Source of the DNA: Nageia nagi
Lineage: Eukaryota > Pinophyta
DNA: 64,000 bases
Assembly: GCA_050084985.1 (NCBI GenBank)
Contig: JBITNC010000001.1
Location: forward strand, 128,464,001 to 128,528,000
Direction: 5' to 3'
Below are positions 1-11,900 of this stretch, one piece after another (position 1 is the first letter of the stretch; every line of letters begins with the position of its first letter). The notes beneath the pieces were generated by a model. That model was not told the DNA's origin. It ran no database searches and worked only from the letters and a program-made list of their open reading frames with translations. The position numbers and the translations under genes were made by a program.

Positions 1-1638
1 TGAGAAAGCTGATAAAAAATAGGTTATCTTCCCATGAGATGGTGTGCAGGTGAAAGAGATGCTTAATTTTTTCTCAAGAATAAACATGTGTTGTTTGACC
101 CAAATGCATGTTATAATGCTTAGAGTTTCCTAGAATTTCTTTGGTTCACCTAGACTAATTTTTAGTTAGGTGATTATAGACTTATTAAATGGCTAGATAG
201 GGCCATACTCATTAACTAGTTTAGTTTTTCTTTCTAGAGTTTATCTCTTGCATCACCTTAGTTATGGATTCTCCAAGCAATGTCACTATCTCATATCATA
301 TTCCCTTTATTTTTAAAGTTACCTCTTCTTTTTGGCAACCTTGTACCTTCCATTTTCAATGCTATCTCAATATTCCCTTCCTGCATCATCCAAGTACCAA
401 AACTCACATTTGTAGAATCTAGAACCTTAGACCAATACCCAAGGAGAAGGTTGGTTAGATGAATTGGTGGAATGATGCCATCCTATGGACCACCTTAGTG
501 TAAAGAACTTTGGGTGTTAAACTTGCTCAAATCTCTAAATAATATAGTTGCATCTTTCATGAGAAGTTTAATCATGCTTCCTTACATTTGGAAGTTAACC
601 CCATAAATGTTCTTCAATAATAGGTTATTTCCATTAGACATGAACTGAAGAAGATAAAGGTATATGAAGCTAAATGTTATAAAATCAAAGATAAGCTTCA
701 CTAGCTAAATATTGGCAAATGGGTCTCCAAATAATTCTTCTAAAGACTCCAAACCCCAAGGTTAGTAACTCAATCTAAAGCCATTCTTAATGAGGATACA
801 TGAGTTACATAGCCTCCTAATATAGCCAAGGCATTTTTCAAGCACTATACTCAGGTCTTTGCTTCTTAAGAGTTGACAAAGGAGAATCAACTTGGTCTTA
901 ATGAATGCTACAAGGTGGTTCCTACCAAGCTTGCTCCTTCTTAGAAGAATGCTTGTGATTGACATCTCAGTCTAAAGGATTTAAATGTTTCCTTGGATTG
1001 TATGGTGAATGAGAAAGCTCCAAGGTTAGACTACTCCCTGTGTGAATTCTATAAAGAAGTATGGGATGTTGTTGGTCCTGATCTCTACTATGTATATCAA
1101 GAATCCCTTCTTATAGGTTCTTTGGGAGCTATAATTAAGAAATGGGTTATCAAATTCATACCCAAGGAAGGGGATCTATAACTCATCTCTAGTTGTAGGC
1201 TCATTACTCTCCTTGATGTTAGTTATAAAATTATTGCTAAGGCTTTGGACATCAAGATTGAATTATTATTTTCTTATATTTTCCATCCAAAATAAATTGA
1301 TTTTATCAGAAGAAGATATGCTCTAGAAAATGTAATTGATATTTGGTAAGTAATGGAGTGGGATCAGTCATCTCAACAAAACACTCTCTTTATCAAAAGT
1401 GATTTTGAGAAATCTTATAGCAAGAATGAATGACATTTCATATTAGCTATGCTAAAAGCTATAGGCTTTGGACCAACCTTTATTGCTTTAGTTTAAATGC
1501 TTTTAATTAATGCCTATATTGTGTTGACTTTTGATGGTTTAAAAACCACCTTCATTGGCCTTTTTAGGTCAATCAAACAAGGATGTCCTCTAGTCGCTTT
1601 ATGTGTTAGCATATGAAGCTTTCAACTATATATTAGCA
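1..1638 (+). pseudogene. LINE (non-LTR retrotransposon), 5' part: endonuclease end and first half of reverse transcriptase
   Basis: Plant LINE pol-type protein, broken by stops and frameshifts. Around 140-480 the translation resembles the C-terminal part of an AP-type endonuclease, with an LDRA-like motif near 205. The RT follows from about 993: FYKEVWDVVGPDL (about 1045), then VIKFIPKEGDL (1148), then the block around 1200-1320 with SYKIIAKALDIKIE and HPK.IDFIRRR. Another RT block ends in SIKQGCPLVAL near 1570-1600, typical of LINE RT domains. The reading breaks off at about 1638, where Copia element A is inserted, and resumes at 19,285. The LINE start lies left of the window. The family assignment rests on motif order and spacing typical of plant LINEs and is fairly secure. 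Confidence 0.8.
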
Positions 1639-1643
1639 AATAA

Positions 1644-2131
1644 TATTATAAATATGGCCAAAAATTAAAATAAAATTTCAAGATACAAATTAATATCTTA
1701 TTTTAATAAGATATACCAAAATCATAGAGCTTCAAAATTTGCACAATCTAGAAAAGCAAAAGGCTCAAATGAATACCCAAGTCAAAAGTTATGGCCAAAA
1801 TATGAAGACATATTTCCTAGGCTATTTTAGTAGTTTTTTCTTAGTTTAGTAGATGTAATAACTACCATTGATGTAGATCCAATGGATGAGATGAGCTAGG
1901 ATTAGGAATTGCTTTGTTTAGTTTGGTGTTGTGTACTTAAGCTCATTTTTTGGTTTTTTCTCATAATATCTTTGTATTTTTGTTGTGTGTGAGCTCTAGA
2001 GATCTTGATTGAATATTGTATTGAAACTCTGTTAAAGTTTTGCTAGAATCCATAATATAAGAAAGGCCAAGGCTAAGGCTAATTTTATTTGCTCTATATT
2101 CTTGTAATTTTGAATATTTCTTAATTCCTTA
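1644..2131 (+). repeat. 5' LTR of Copia A
   Basis: This segment matches 18777-19284 along its whole length, including the shared block around the GATGTAGATCCAAT motif near 1870 and the GTGTGAGCTCTAGAG block near 1987. The termini are degraded: the expected TG start reads TA and the CA end reads TA, as expected from cytosine deamination. The PBS follows directly. Confidence 0.85.
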
Positions 2132-2133
2132 TT

Positions 2134-2146
2134 TAGTATCAGAGTA
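2134..2146 (+). other. Primer-binding site of Copia A (tRNA-Met type)
   Basis: TAGTATCAGAGTA begins two bases after the 5' LTR. It differs from the common plant TGGTATCAGAGC site, which pairs with the 3' end of initiator tRNA-Met, by a G-to-A change near the start and a change near the end. Confidence 0.75.
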
Positions 2147-2247
2147 AGGTCAATTGAGAGTTGGGTTTGAGCAACTATAGGGTTTGTCAGTAAAAAGCTT
2201 TATCAAAGTTTTCTTGAAGATCATAATTTATATTATAGAATGTTATA

Positions 2248-3480
2248 ATGGCCAACAAAAATAATTTCACTTCGATCCCTGAATTTGATGGATCTAACTA
2301 CAAGTACTAGAGCATAAGAATGAGAATGATTTTGAAAGGTAGAGGTTTCTAGAAGATTGTTAAAGACAAATACACTAAACCAAAGGACTGGAATGCATTA
2401 TTCATGGATAAGAATATAATGAAGATGGAGAATGTATGAGGATTTGGGATATATTAGATCCATTCCTTTTGAAGCATGAGGGTATCTACAAATCTAATGT
2501 TGTAATATATTTCTCCATTGATAAACAATAAAGCTTCTTATTTTTCATACTGGTTTTGGTTCAGATTTATGAATGTTGTTGATGAATGTTTGATATTTAT
2601 TTTGAATGGTATGATAATTTATGAGATTAATTATTAATTAAGTTTTGGATAAAAAACTTCATTTGGTATTAGAAGATAAAGATATGAAAAATAACTTAAT
2701 GTTGGTCTTGATCCAGTAAGCTTTATCAGAGAGCCTGTTTCCTTGAATTTTTGCATGTGTATTGGCTCAAGAGGCTTGGAAGGTACTGAAAGAAAAATAC
2801 TAAGAGAGTGCATAAGTTAAGGAGGTGAAGTGGCAAACCTTGCATTGAGATTTTGAGAACATAAAGTAAGAGGAGAATGAAATAGTAGAAGATTACTACA
2901 TCCATCTAAAATCTATGGTTAACAAAATGGCTACATTAAGAGAACATATTGAGCAAGAGGTGATTATTAAGAATGTTCTTCAAACCCTTACAAAACATTT
3001 TGATAGTACAATCTTGATCATAAAAAAGACCAAATATTTGTAAAAGATGGACTTGGATTTGCTTATTGGTACTCTTACATACCATGAGGAAAGAGTTTCC
3101 AAGAGAAAGAAAGATAGAGTTGGAGGAAGTGTTCATATAGAGGAATAAGCATTTTCTACAAAAGCATATGAGGGTTCTAGATGAGGTCATGGTGGTCATG
3201 GATCTAGAGGTAGAGGTCACAATGGTAGAAGAAGTTGAAGAGGAGGTAGAGATTAAGGAATATCTCAATCTTAGGATGAAGATTCTTAATAAGCTCATGT
3301 AGCAAGAGGAGGATCTGATGTATGTAGAAGAGGAAGAGGAGTTCATGATATGACAAATGTATAGTATTATCATTATAAAAAATATGAGTATTATGAAAGA
3401 TATTATAGGCTGAATAAGTTAGCTCATTATGTTGAGGAGGATTATGGGTATGAGGAAGATACCCTATTTTGCATGACTAA
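2248..3480 (+). pseudogene. Copia A gag (UBN2-type, decayed)
   Basis: Gag, the capsid-forming protein of Copia elements. It starts MANKNNFTSIPEFDGSNYKY followed by a stop where the family usually has Trp (TGG to TAG). The central gag region is readable from about 2690 to 3120 (LAQEAWKVLKEKY, then EDYYIHLKSMVNKMATL near 2900, then MDLDLLIGTLTYHEERVSKR near 3050). A Gly/Arg-rich stretch lies at 3170-3330. A degenerate zinc knuckle near 3360-3410 reads YHYKKYEYYERYY where CCHC would be expected, so most zinc ligands are lost. The stretch 2430-2640 fits gag poorly and may be a small insertion. Not functional. Confidence 0.8.
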
Positions 3481-3526
3481 AGAACCTCCAACAAATCAAG
3501 TTCTCCTCTTTACATAAAATTGTTCA

Positions 3527-3907
3527 ATGGATTGGATCTTGGATAGCAGGTGCACAAACCATATGATAAAGATAAAACATGTTTTCTTTGCACTTTATTA
3601 TTCTTACCAATCCAATATTAGTTTGAGAGATAAGAAGAGTCTAGTGGTTGTAGCAAAAGGTGAGATCAAGGTTCCTACTAGGAAAGGCAAGATGAAAGTA
3701 AAGGGTATTTATTATGCATCCCATATAAAACATTGTTGGATGGGCATAGGTCAAATGTTAGAGAAGGATTATAAGCTTATTTTTGAAGATAGGATGTGCA
3801 AGATTTTTGATAAAAGAAGGAAGTCGATAACCACTATCAAGATGTCAAAGATATACTCTTCCCTCTACGATTTGTTGATCAAGGGGGAGAGATGTCATTT
3901 TCTATAG
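3527..3907 (+). pseudogene. Copia A protease region, cut by element B
   Basis: Retroviral-type aspartic protease of Copia A. The active-site region reads MDWILDSRCTNHM; the family consensus there has Asp-Ser-Gly, so the catalytic triad Gly is Arg here. Downstream sequence (VKGIYYASHIKH, then GIGQMLEKDYKLIFED) matches the protease-to-GAG-pre-integrase segment of Copia polyproteins. The frame runs to a stop at 3907, and element B begins 20 bases later at 3927. The continuation of the polyprotein is found after 15982. Confidence 0.8.
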
Positions 3908-3926
3908 TAGAAGGTAAGGAGAGATT

Positions 3927-4417
3927 TGTTGGAATGTATAATGCATTATTGTAAAGGTTATATAATAATCTTCTATGTAAGTTCACTAGTACTTAAGGGT
4001 ATCATTTGATACCTTAAGTATTTAAGTGAATATGATAATGTAACTTGTCCTACACTCCATGTCATGAGCATGCCCCTTGGGTAAAGGATGTGCATGTCAT
4101 GCTTTTATACATTGGATAAAAGGGTGATCCAAAGAGGGATTTTGGCCTATAAATAGAAGGCTCCTCTTTATGATCACACACCAATTTGTTAAGTAAAGTT
4201 ATGCTATAGGATAGTGTTTAGGAGAAAAGTGTAGGAGGATTGTAAGAGTTCATATTTGTTAAGAAGAGAGATCTAGTTAGTGGATGTACTCCTAGTTGGA
4301 GAAACCACTTACATCTTGTGTTGTGAGATTGCTTTGTGAGTTTATTAGATGTGTTTTGTGAGATTTCATGTGATCTTGGGAGTTTAGAGTTGTTCATATT
4401 ATAGTTCAACTCTCTCA
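3927..4417 (+). repeat. First (5') LTR of element B
   Basis: It begins TGTTGGAATG and ends ACTCTCTCA, canonical TG...CA ends. It aligns over its whole length with 15479-15977 and, less closely, with 9074-9573. A TATAAATA box lies at 4148-4155. Confidence 0.9.
4148..4155 (+). promoter_or_regulatory. TATA box of the element B LTR promoter
   Basis: TATAAATA in the context GGCCTATAAATAGAAGGCTC. The box is conserved at the same place in the other two B LTRs (9296-9303 and 15701-15708), as expected for the Pol II promoter of the LTR. Confidence 0.65.
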
Positions 4418-4419
4418 TT

Positions 4420-4432
4420 TAGTATCAAAGCT
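4420..4432 (+). other. Primer-binding site after the first B LTR
   Basis: TAGTATCAAAGCT follows the LTR end by two bases. It is a decayed version of TGGTATCAGAGC (tRNA-Met type). The corresponding site after the middle LTR, starting at 9577, retains TGGTATCAAA. Confidence 0.7.
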
Positions 4433-4915
4433 AGGTGTGGAAGCTCTTCTTCTTGGAGGTCTTCATTCCTCAACCTACACTCCTTTATTGAGGTAAAACT
4501 AAGAGAAGGTATACATTCATTCTTTCTTCATTATTTCTTTTATATTATTTCATTATGATACTAACACAATATGTCCTATGTGTTAGTTATTTTTTTTCAA
4601 TATATATATATATATATATATATATTGCAATATGTTGAATTTTTTATACTAACTTCTTATTTTAAGTTACATTTTTTTTTCTTTTGCTTAGCATATTACT
4701 AATTCTTTGAAAAATATTAAAGAAGTTAGTGTACAAAAATTTGAAATTCTTATATAAGCTATTAAAAAAAAAAATTGAGAAGTTTTTTTACAAGTATGAA
4801 ATGAAGAATTTGTTTTTAAATTACATTTTTTTGTATTTATTCTACAAATAAAAAATTTCAAAAAGGGAAGGAATATTCAATTTTTTTCTTCAATTTACCC
4901 TTATCTTTTTTCAAA

Positions 4916-4962
<47 letters not shown>

Positions 4963-4974
4963 TTAAAAAAAATT

Positions 4975-5160
4975 GGTCCCCCTAGTTGGTAGCCATGTGG
5001 CAGGCTCGACGGTGGCCTCGACCAAGGCTAGACCATGATGATGGTGGCCAACCATGTAGTGACCTTCCCTAACCAATGGCCAGGGCCAACTCATGGGGGC
5101 TAGGGCCAGCTCACAATAGCTAGCTGTGTCAATCGATCGGCCAACCCATGATGGCTTGAT
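4975..5160 (+). other. GC-rich island in the first B leader
   Basis: This stretch is clearly richer in G and C than its AT-rich surroundings, with repeated GGCC-, GGGCCA- and CCAACCAT-type words. A compositionally similar but poorly alignable island occupies about 10130-10310 in the second copy. A short open frame on the minus strand here looks like a by-product of the composition, not a gene. Confidence 0.6.
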
Positions 5161-5918
5161 GAAAAAAAAAAAAAAAAAACACATAATAAACATAAGCCTT
5201 CTTGCCTCCTTTCTCAACCACTTGTTTTACTTGGTGATTGATCTCTATTGTCTTCTTATTTTGGTGGTTTCTTTAAACCTGCCTTCCATAATTTCTTATT
5301 TCCCTCTGATTAGGACTACCATATTGTATTTAATTTTTTAAAAGTTACTTGCAAGTTATTTAAAATAGTTGATGCATTTGTGGTTTTCTCTTATGGTTGC
5401 TTGCCTTTTTTTTGATGACTTGTATAAAATGGATTCAAATGCTTCTGAGTACATGCCTCTTTTTTAGCACTCCTCATTAATTTCTCTTAGGGGTAATAAT
5501 AATAAGTATGTTACTTGTTAAAAAAATAAATTTATCATTCTCATCATGATTTTTTAAGGTAATTTAAAACTTTAACTCTCCATAGTTAAATTTCTTTTTT
5601 TTTTAAATATGTGATGCATTAAATAACAATAATAAAAAAACCCCTTACCTTTTTGGAGGTAATTTTTTAACTAAATTTTTACCTAGATAAAATTTTTTAA
5701 GAATGGCATTTTTATAATAAAATATGCAATCTTTTAGGGGTCCATTTTTAAAGTAAAAGAGGGGAATTTATATTTATTTTACTTCAAATTTTTCTATCGC
5801 ATGTTAGATAAGATATTGCATGTCTATTTTGTTAACTTATACAAGTATGATAATACATTCTTCTTAATGCATACTAAGTATTTTTTTTTTTCAAAATGAT
5901 AGATAAATATAAATTAAT

Positions 5919-6245
5919 TTAATGATGCATACTTGGGACTTAAATTTTTTAAGTTAATGATGCATACTTAGGACTTAAATTTTTTAAGTTAATGATGCAT
6001 ACTTAGGACTTAAATTTTTTAAGTTAATGATGCATACTTAGGATTTAAATTTTTTAAGTTAATGATGCATACTTAGGACTTAAATTTTTTAAGAAATTTT
6101 TTAAGTTAATGGTACATGCTTACAACTTAATTTTTTTAAGTTAATGATGCATGCTTATGACTTAATTTTTTTAAGTTAATGGTACATGCTTAGAATTTAA
6201 GATTTTTTTAAAGTCAATGATACATGCTTATTACTTAAATTCTTA
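5919..6245 (+). repeat. 35-bp tandem repeat in the B leader
   Basis: About nine consecutive units. Unit core is GATGCATACTTAGGACTTAA followed by TTTTTTAAGTTAAT. The first five units are nearly identical; later ones drift (GCATGCTTA, GGTACATGCTTA). A diverged version of the same repeat lies at about 10880-11160 in the second B copy, so the array belongs to the element family. Confidence 0.85.
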
Positions 6246-7089
6246 AGTTATGATGCAATTACTTCCTTATGCTAGAATGGACTTGTGTAAAAATTAAGAA
6301 TAATGTAAAAGATGTCCATTAGGGGTTGGTAAACAAAACCCATTGGACACATAGGTTTCAAATTGTGAATGGATGATATTTTACTTATGCTCTTTTTTTC
6401 ATGTTTTGCATTTTGCTTTATTTGCTTATGCAAATAAAAATGAAAATATTGAAATGAGTAATCCCATAAAACAAACACATCTGCATGTATATTTCATGAC
6501 ATGACTTATTTAGGGATCCATGAGATGAGGATAGATGGACTAGAGCTTTTAAGTTTGATGATCCAAGTGGTGAAAAGTCTATACTTCTCAAATGTTCCTA
6601 AGTTCCTCTATTGGTCTAGACATAACTCCAATAGGTGGATAGGCATGTGTGTAGTGATACCACATGTTTGCATGTCCATTCAAAGATTATCATGATAACC
6701 TGGGAGGATAACTTGAAACCTAATCAATATTAATAATTTGGCTAATCTAATTAACATTATAACCTTGGAAAATAGTAGATAATTCTCCTTATAAAAGTAT
6801 AATACTAACCAAGATGAATTGGTTGAAGATTGGTAGTACTTGGGCTCCTCTTGTGTGGGCATCCAAGTGAAGGCCTAATTTTTAGAAAAGAAAATAAGCC
6901 TCAACAATGTCACTCTACATCTATGATTCTTGAGATGAGAAATGTATTTCAGTACATGGATTATTATTTGAGTTGTAAAATATTTGCACTTGTGAATCAA
7001 ATCAAGTATATCTTAGTTAATTAAATGTAACATGTAATGTTGTTTATTAAATTACATGCTTATTAAGTTTTTACATTCTTATATAGCAA

Positions 7090-8060
7090 ATGGGAGAATC
7101 CTTTTTACCTAAACACATTCTTGATGGTCCCAACTTTGGTATTTGAAAACTTTGAATAAGAGCTGAATTTCAGGAAAGGAAGCTTTAACAAATAGTGAAT
7201 GAGAACCTTGTACCTCCTATAGATGAGAAGTCACTAGAAGCTTACAACATAAAGAATGAGCTGACAACTTCCATGACCTTTTATGCAATTTTAAATGATG
7301 TGCTCTTGATGATTTCCTCTTCAACCTTGTTAAAGGAATCTTGGATAAGCTTCAGCAAATATACCATGGTTCAAAGTTTTCAAGAAGGTTTACCATTCTC
7401 TAAAAATTACTTCAATCTCTTCAAGGGAAAGATGAAAGTGTGGCTAACTACTTAAACAAAATCATTAATATTAGGACCCAAGTTATTGCTTATGGGTGCA
7501 ATTGGATCAATGATGAGTTTATGGTCTTCATCATTCTTAAAGCCTTTCTTCAAAGTTTGAAAACTTTGTAACATTTATGAAAATAATGCTTGATGAAGAA
7601 GAAGAAATCTTCTCCCTTGAGAATCTTTTTAGGCTTATTTTGAAGTAAGAGGAAACCCTTAATAAAAAGGTGTTGATTTCTTCTCCTAAGGATAATAACA
7701 TTGCTCTTGGAGCAACCAAAACTCCTTTTAAGAAGAAGTTAAAACATCAAAATAAATACTATCCTTAATCCTCCAAAATATTTGAGAAAAGAGGAAATAG
7801 CTATAGGAGCAAGAGCAATGGTAACAACAGCAACAATAGGAACAACAACAACAATAGTAAGAATAACAACAACAACAACCACTTCAAGTAAAGAGATGGA
7901 AAAGGCAAAGTAAACAATCCATATCTTAATAAAAAATTTGATCATAATTGTAACTATTATGGCATAAAGGTCACAAAGAAGACGATTACTAGATAAAAAA
8001 GAGAGGAAAAGAACAAAGGCAATGGAAATGTAAAGAACTTCAAAGGAAAGAAGAATATTC
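7090..8060 (+). pseudogene. Gag of first B copy (decayed)
   Basis: Copia gag. It starts MGESFLPKHILDGPNFGI, after which the usual Trp is a stop. Readable blocks: VNENLVPPIDEKSLEAYNI (about 7195), VLLMISSSTLLKESW (about 7300), NYFNLFKGKMKV (about 7410). An Asn-rich linker of the type seen before zinc knuckles in this lineage (NNNNNSKNNNN) lies at about 7800-7890, then a broken knuckle region (HNCNYYG near 7940). Frameshifts and TAG/TGA stops throughout. The AAC-rich linker generates long open frames on the opposite strand that are artefacts. Confidence 0.75.
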
Positions 8061-8074
8061 AAGCTAGTTTTTCT

Positions 8075-9073
8075 ATGGCACTCTACTCCATGTCTCACTC
8101 TTTTTCATTTGATTGGATTGTTGAATCTAGTTGCACTAATCATCTATGCTTTGAAAAGATAAAGTTTGAGAACTTTCACAAGTATAGAAAAGATGTGATT
8201 TTGATAGGTGATAACTCTACCCTTGAAGTCCAAGGAATTGAGAGTGTGTTGATTCATAGGAAGGTTGTTGAAAATGTTCTCTATTTTTTAACGGTAAGGA
8301 TGAACCTTTTCTTTGTGATCCAAGTTGCTAGAAAAGGGTACTCTTTTGAGTTTGATTCTTAGTCTTGGTGCATTAAGAAAGGACTTGCCATGTTGGTTAA
8401 AGGATTAATGAAATATGATCTCTATATTGTGAATCAAGTTTCATCAAAGATGTGTCTTGCTATAAGTGTGTGTTTTAGAGGCAATCTTTGGCACCAAAGT
8501 TTAAGAAACCTTAACCACAAGAGTATTCAAGTCATAAAAGACCAAGAACTTGTGAAAGGTTTGATTTCAATTTTTCTTTTGGTTTCTCTATGCAAGAAGT
8601 GCATTCTTGGTAAGATGCATAGACAAAAGTTTGAAAAAGATAAAGCAACAAGAGCATCTCAACCTCTTCAACTTATGCATTTAGATTTTATAGGTCCATT
8701 TTAGACTAAGTTGCTTAAAGGAGCATATTACATCTTGATCTTAATTGATAAATTAAGTAGGATCACCTTTAGGTATGTACTTGAGCACAAGGATTAAACC
8801 TTTGAGAGTTTTAAGGTTTTTAAGGCCTTTGTTGAGAATCAAACTAACTTTAAAATCAAGATGTTGAGATTAGATAATGGGGGACAATATAACAGTAATG
8901 AGTTCAATGACTATTGTGCTAAGTATGGAATAAAAAGGTAATTTACAATTCCTTACACTCAGCAAAATGTGTTGCCAAAACAATTATGAAAATGGATAGA
9001 TGCATGTTGGGTAATCTTCCTAGTTTCTTATGGCGTGAAGTTGTGAGCTTTGCTATTTACACTTTGAATATAT
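8075..9073 (+). pseudogene. Protease, GAG-pre-integrase and truncated integrase of first B copy
   Basis: The protease begins FDWIVESSCTNHLCFEK (about 8108), where the catalytic Asp of the family DSG is Glu. GAG-pre-integrase follows (LWHQSLRNLNHKSIQV, about 8490), then a HHCC-like segment (LCKKCILGKMHR). The integrase core shows LMHLDFIGPF (first Asp present, about 8670) and LRLDNGGQYNSNEF (second Asp present, about 8870). The domain then loses sequence around the catalytic Glu, and the reading ends at LPSFLWREVVSFAIYTLN immediately before the middle LTR. RT and RNase H of this copy are missing. Confidence 0.8.
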
Positions 9074-9573
9074 TTTTGGAATGTATAATGCATTATTGTA
9101 AAGGTTTTGTAATAATCTTCTATGTAAGTTCACTAATACTTAAGGGTATCATTTGATACTTTAAGTATTTAAGTGAATATGATAATGTAACTTGTCCTAC
9201 ACTCCATGTCATGAGCATGCCCCTTGGGTAAAAGGATGTGCATGTCATGCTATTGTACATTGGATAAAAAGGTTATCCAAAGAGGGTTTTTGGCCTATAA
9301 ATAGAAAGCTCCCTCTTTATGATCACACACCAATTTGTGGAGTAAATTTATACTAGAGGATAGTGTTTAGGAGTTGAGATTAGGAGGATTGTAAGAGAGT
9401 TGTATTTGTGATTGAAGTAAAGATCTAGTTAGTGGATGTACTCTTAGTTGGAGGAACCCTTACATCTTATGTTATATTTGTGAAATTGATTTATGAGTTT
9501 GTTAGATGTGTATTGAGAGATTTCATGTTATCTTGGTTGTTTAGTAATTATCTTGTTAGTGTTAATTCTTTCA
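9074..9573 (+). repeat. Middle LTR of element B (5' LTR of the second copy)
   Basis: It aligns with the two outer B LTRs but is more diverged, especially over its last 200 bp. It starts with TT in place of TG and ends TTCTTTCA. A TATAAATA box is at 9296-9303. A primer site (TGGTATCAAAT) starts at 9577, so this LTR is a genuine 5' LTR and not a 3' LTR of the first copy. Confidence 0.85.
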
Positions 9574-9587
9574 ATTTGGTATCAAAT

Positions 9588-11900
9588 ATCCTTGGAAGCT
9601 CCTTTTCACATCCTTGGTAAAACTCTTATTCTTGTTATGGAAGCTCTTCTTCAACATCTTGGTGATCTTCATTCCTCATACTACACTTCATTGTTGAGGT
9701 AAAACTCAAGAGAAGGTATAAATTTCTTCCTTGGTTATTTTTTTTACGTCATTGCATTATGCTACTAACATATTATTTGGTATGTGTTAGTTTTTTTTTT
9801 TGAAAGAGGAGGCAAAATATGGCTAAAAAAATTGTAAAATGATGTAATTTTTTCATTTATATTAATCTCCTATGTTACTTGCAATTTTTTTTTTCAAAAT
9901 TGGTACAATTTTTAAGGGTTATTATACAAAATTTATGTAAATATTACAAAGGTAATATTTACAAAAAGTTTTTTTTTTTGAGTTGTTTTTTTTATCTACT
10001 CAAATAAAAAAAGGGCCAACATTTATTTATTACATTCTTTTTGCAATAGCAAATATTGTATATACAGTTGATTTTTTTTTTTTTTTGCAATTTTAAAATG
10101 AAAACCTTTTTATAATTTTTTTTTCATAATAGGGAGGGGGCCAACTAGCTACGGCTAGGCCCTATTGTGGCTTGCCACCCTAATAGACCCTATCCTCTCA
10201 AGGCCTACTGCATCATAGCTTGCAACCTTGGTGGCTTCCTCCTCAGCCCAACTATGGCTCTGCTCTGATCTCCTCCTCCCTCCACAACCCTCACCAAACC
10301 CTTAGTGCCTTTTTTGCTTAGGATAATTTTTTTTTAGATTTAATTTTACCTTTTTTGAGTTATTTTCTCCACACATTTAACCAAAAGAAAGGGAACTTTG
10401 CTTGGTAAGTAAACAAGTGCATTTTTGTAGTTAAAGTTAATGCATTTGAGTAGAGTGTAGGCATTCTCTACCACATTAATTGCATAAAGTGGAGTATAGG
10501 CTTCTCCCTTCATTTAATTTTATACAAAGATTATGATGGCTTTTTTTTGCCTATTAGGAGAATTTTTTTTAGTATGATAATTTTTTAAGTAAAAGGGGGA
10601 ATACTATTTCTTTAATCTAGCAATGCTATTAAAAGAAAATATAGTATATTTACTTAAAAAATGGATTTATACTTAATTTTTTTAAGGATAAATTTTTTTT
10701 TAAGGATAAAGTATTAAGTATGCTATTTTTTTTGGGTACAACTTAAAAAAAAAAGAAAATTAAGTTTAAAATCATGTTGCTTAATTTTTTAAGTTAAATA
10801 CTTAGAGCTTATAATTTTAAGTTAAAATAATGCATAATAAGTACTTATGTTTAGTACTTAAACATTTAAGTTAAATCATTATATGCTTATGCTTAGTACT
10901 TAATATGCATGCTTATGCTTAGCACTTAAAATTTTTACTTTAAGTTAAAAAAAAATTATGCTTATGCTAAGCACTTAAATTTTAAGTTAAATGCATGCTT
11001 AATATTTTAAAAGTCAATATTGCATGCTTAGGACTTAAATTTTTAAAGTTTAATGTTCAATGCTTAGGACTTAAAATTTTAAAGTTTAATGTTGCATGCT
11101 TAGGAATTAAAATTTTAAAGTTTATGTTACATGATTATGACTTAATTCCTTAAGATAAAAAGATGCATGTTGAGTATTTATCTTTTATGCAAAGTTAACT
11201 TATGCATTTTTTTACATGCTTATGCTTAAGTATCTATCATTTTTGCAAAGTTAACTTGTGCAAAATTAAGATTGATGTAAAGATGTACTTTAGGGGTTGG
11301 TAAACAAAATCCATTGGATATTAACATTTTATTTTTTAAATGGATGATATTTTACTTATGGTCTTTCACTTCATATTTTGCATTTTGCTATATTTGCTTA
11401 TGCAAACAAAAATGCAGACATTGAAATGAGCAACCTCTTAAAATGAACACATTTGCATGTACATTCCACAACATGACTTGTTTAGAGAGCCATGAGGTGA
11501 GGATAGATGGATTGAAACCTTTAAGTCTGATGATCCAAATGGTGAAAAGTTCTTAAGTTCTTTATTGCTTTGGACATAACTCTATTAGGTGGACAAGTAT
11601 GTGTGTAGTGATACCACATATCTGCATGTCCATTCAGGGATTATTCTGATAACCTAAGAGGATAACTTGAAACCTAATCAAGATTAATAATTTGGATAGT
11701 TCAATAAATGTTAGAACCTTAAAAAATAGATAGTACTTCTCCTTATGAGAGTATATTGCTATCAAAGGGGAACTAGTTGAGGATTGGTAGGACCTAGGAT
11801 CCTCTTGTGTAGGCATATAGGTAAAGGCCTAATTTTAGATAAAAAAATAAATATCAATAATGTCACTTTACATCTACAATTATTGAGATAAAAAATGTAT
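9588..11900 (+). other. Leader of the second B copy
   Basis: AT-rich, with no credible coding sequence. It includes a GC-rich island at about 10130-10310 and degenerate 35-bp-type repeats at about 10880-11160 (units with GCTTAGGACTTAAA). The last 650 bp align with 6250-6980 of the first copy (shared landmarks: GGTTGGTAAACAAAA, GCATGTCCATTCA, GATAACTTGAAACC). Confidence 0.65.
10880..11160 (+). repeat. Diverged 35-bp-type repeats in second B leader
   Basis: Six or more imperfect units built around CTTAGGACTTAAA and TTTTAAAGTTTAATG. They correspond to the array at 5919-6245, but the units differ in length and sequence. Confidence 0.65.

Larger units (their letters stand above)
4433..7089 (+). 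other. Long non-coding leader of the first B copy
   Basis: About 2.65 kb between primer site and gag, unusually long for a Copia leader. It contains alternating AT tracts (about 4603-4625 and 4919-4958), long T and A homopolymers, one GC-rich island (4975-5160) and a 35-bp tandem repeat (5919-6245). From about 6250 to 7010 it aligns with the second copy's leader (about 11,250-11,930). I see no credible coding sequence; the short open frames are not shared with the second copy. Confidence 0.7.

Noticed and set aside
2936-3373. 145-codon minus-strand open frame rich in Ser and Thr
   Set aside because: It is the reverse of the Gly/Arg-rich and acidic gag region of Copia A; the plus strand has recognisable gag motifs.
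4963-5217. Protein gene in the GC-rich island (84-codon minus-strand frame)
   Set aside because: The frame is not shared with the second B copy, includes a poly-Phe run from a homopolymer and lies in a non-coding leader.
5919-6245. 35-bp direct repeats as CRISPR or replication-origin iterons
   Set aside because: Contiguous tandem units without spacers, within a Copia leader, with a diverged counterpart in the second copy.
7739-8098. 119-codon minus-strand frame with long Val/Ile runs resembling a membrane protein
   Set aside because: The reverse complement of the Asn-rich AAC/AAT linker of gag gives Val/Ile strings by chance. No independent support.
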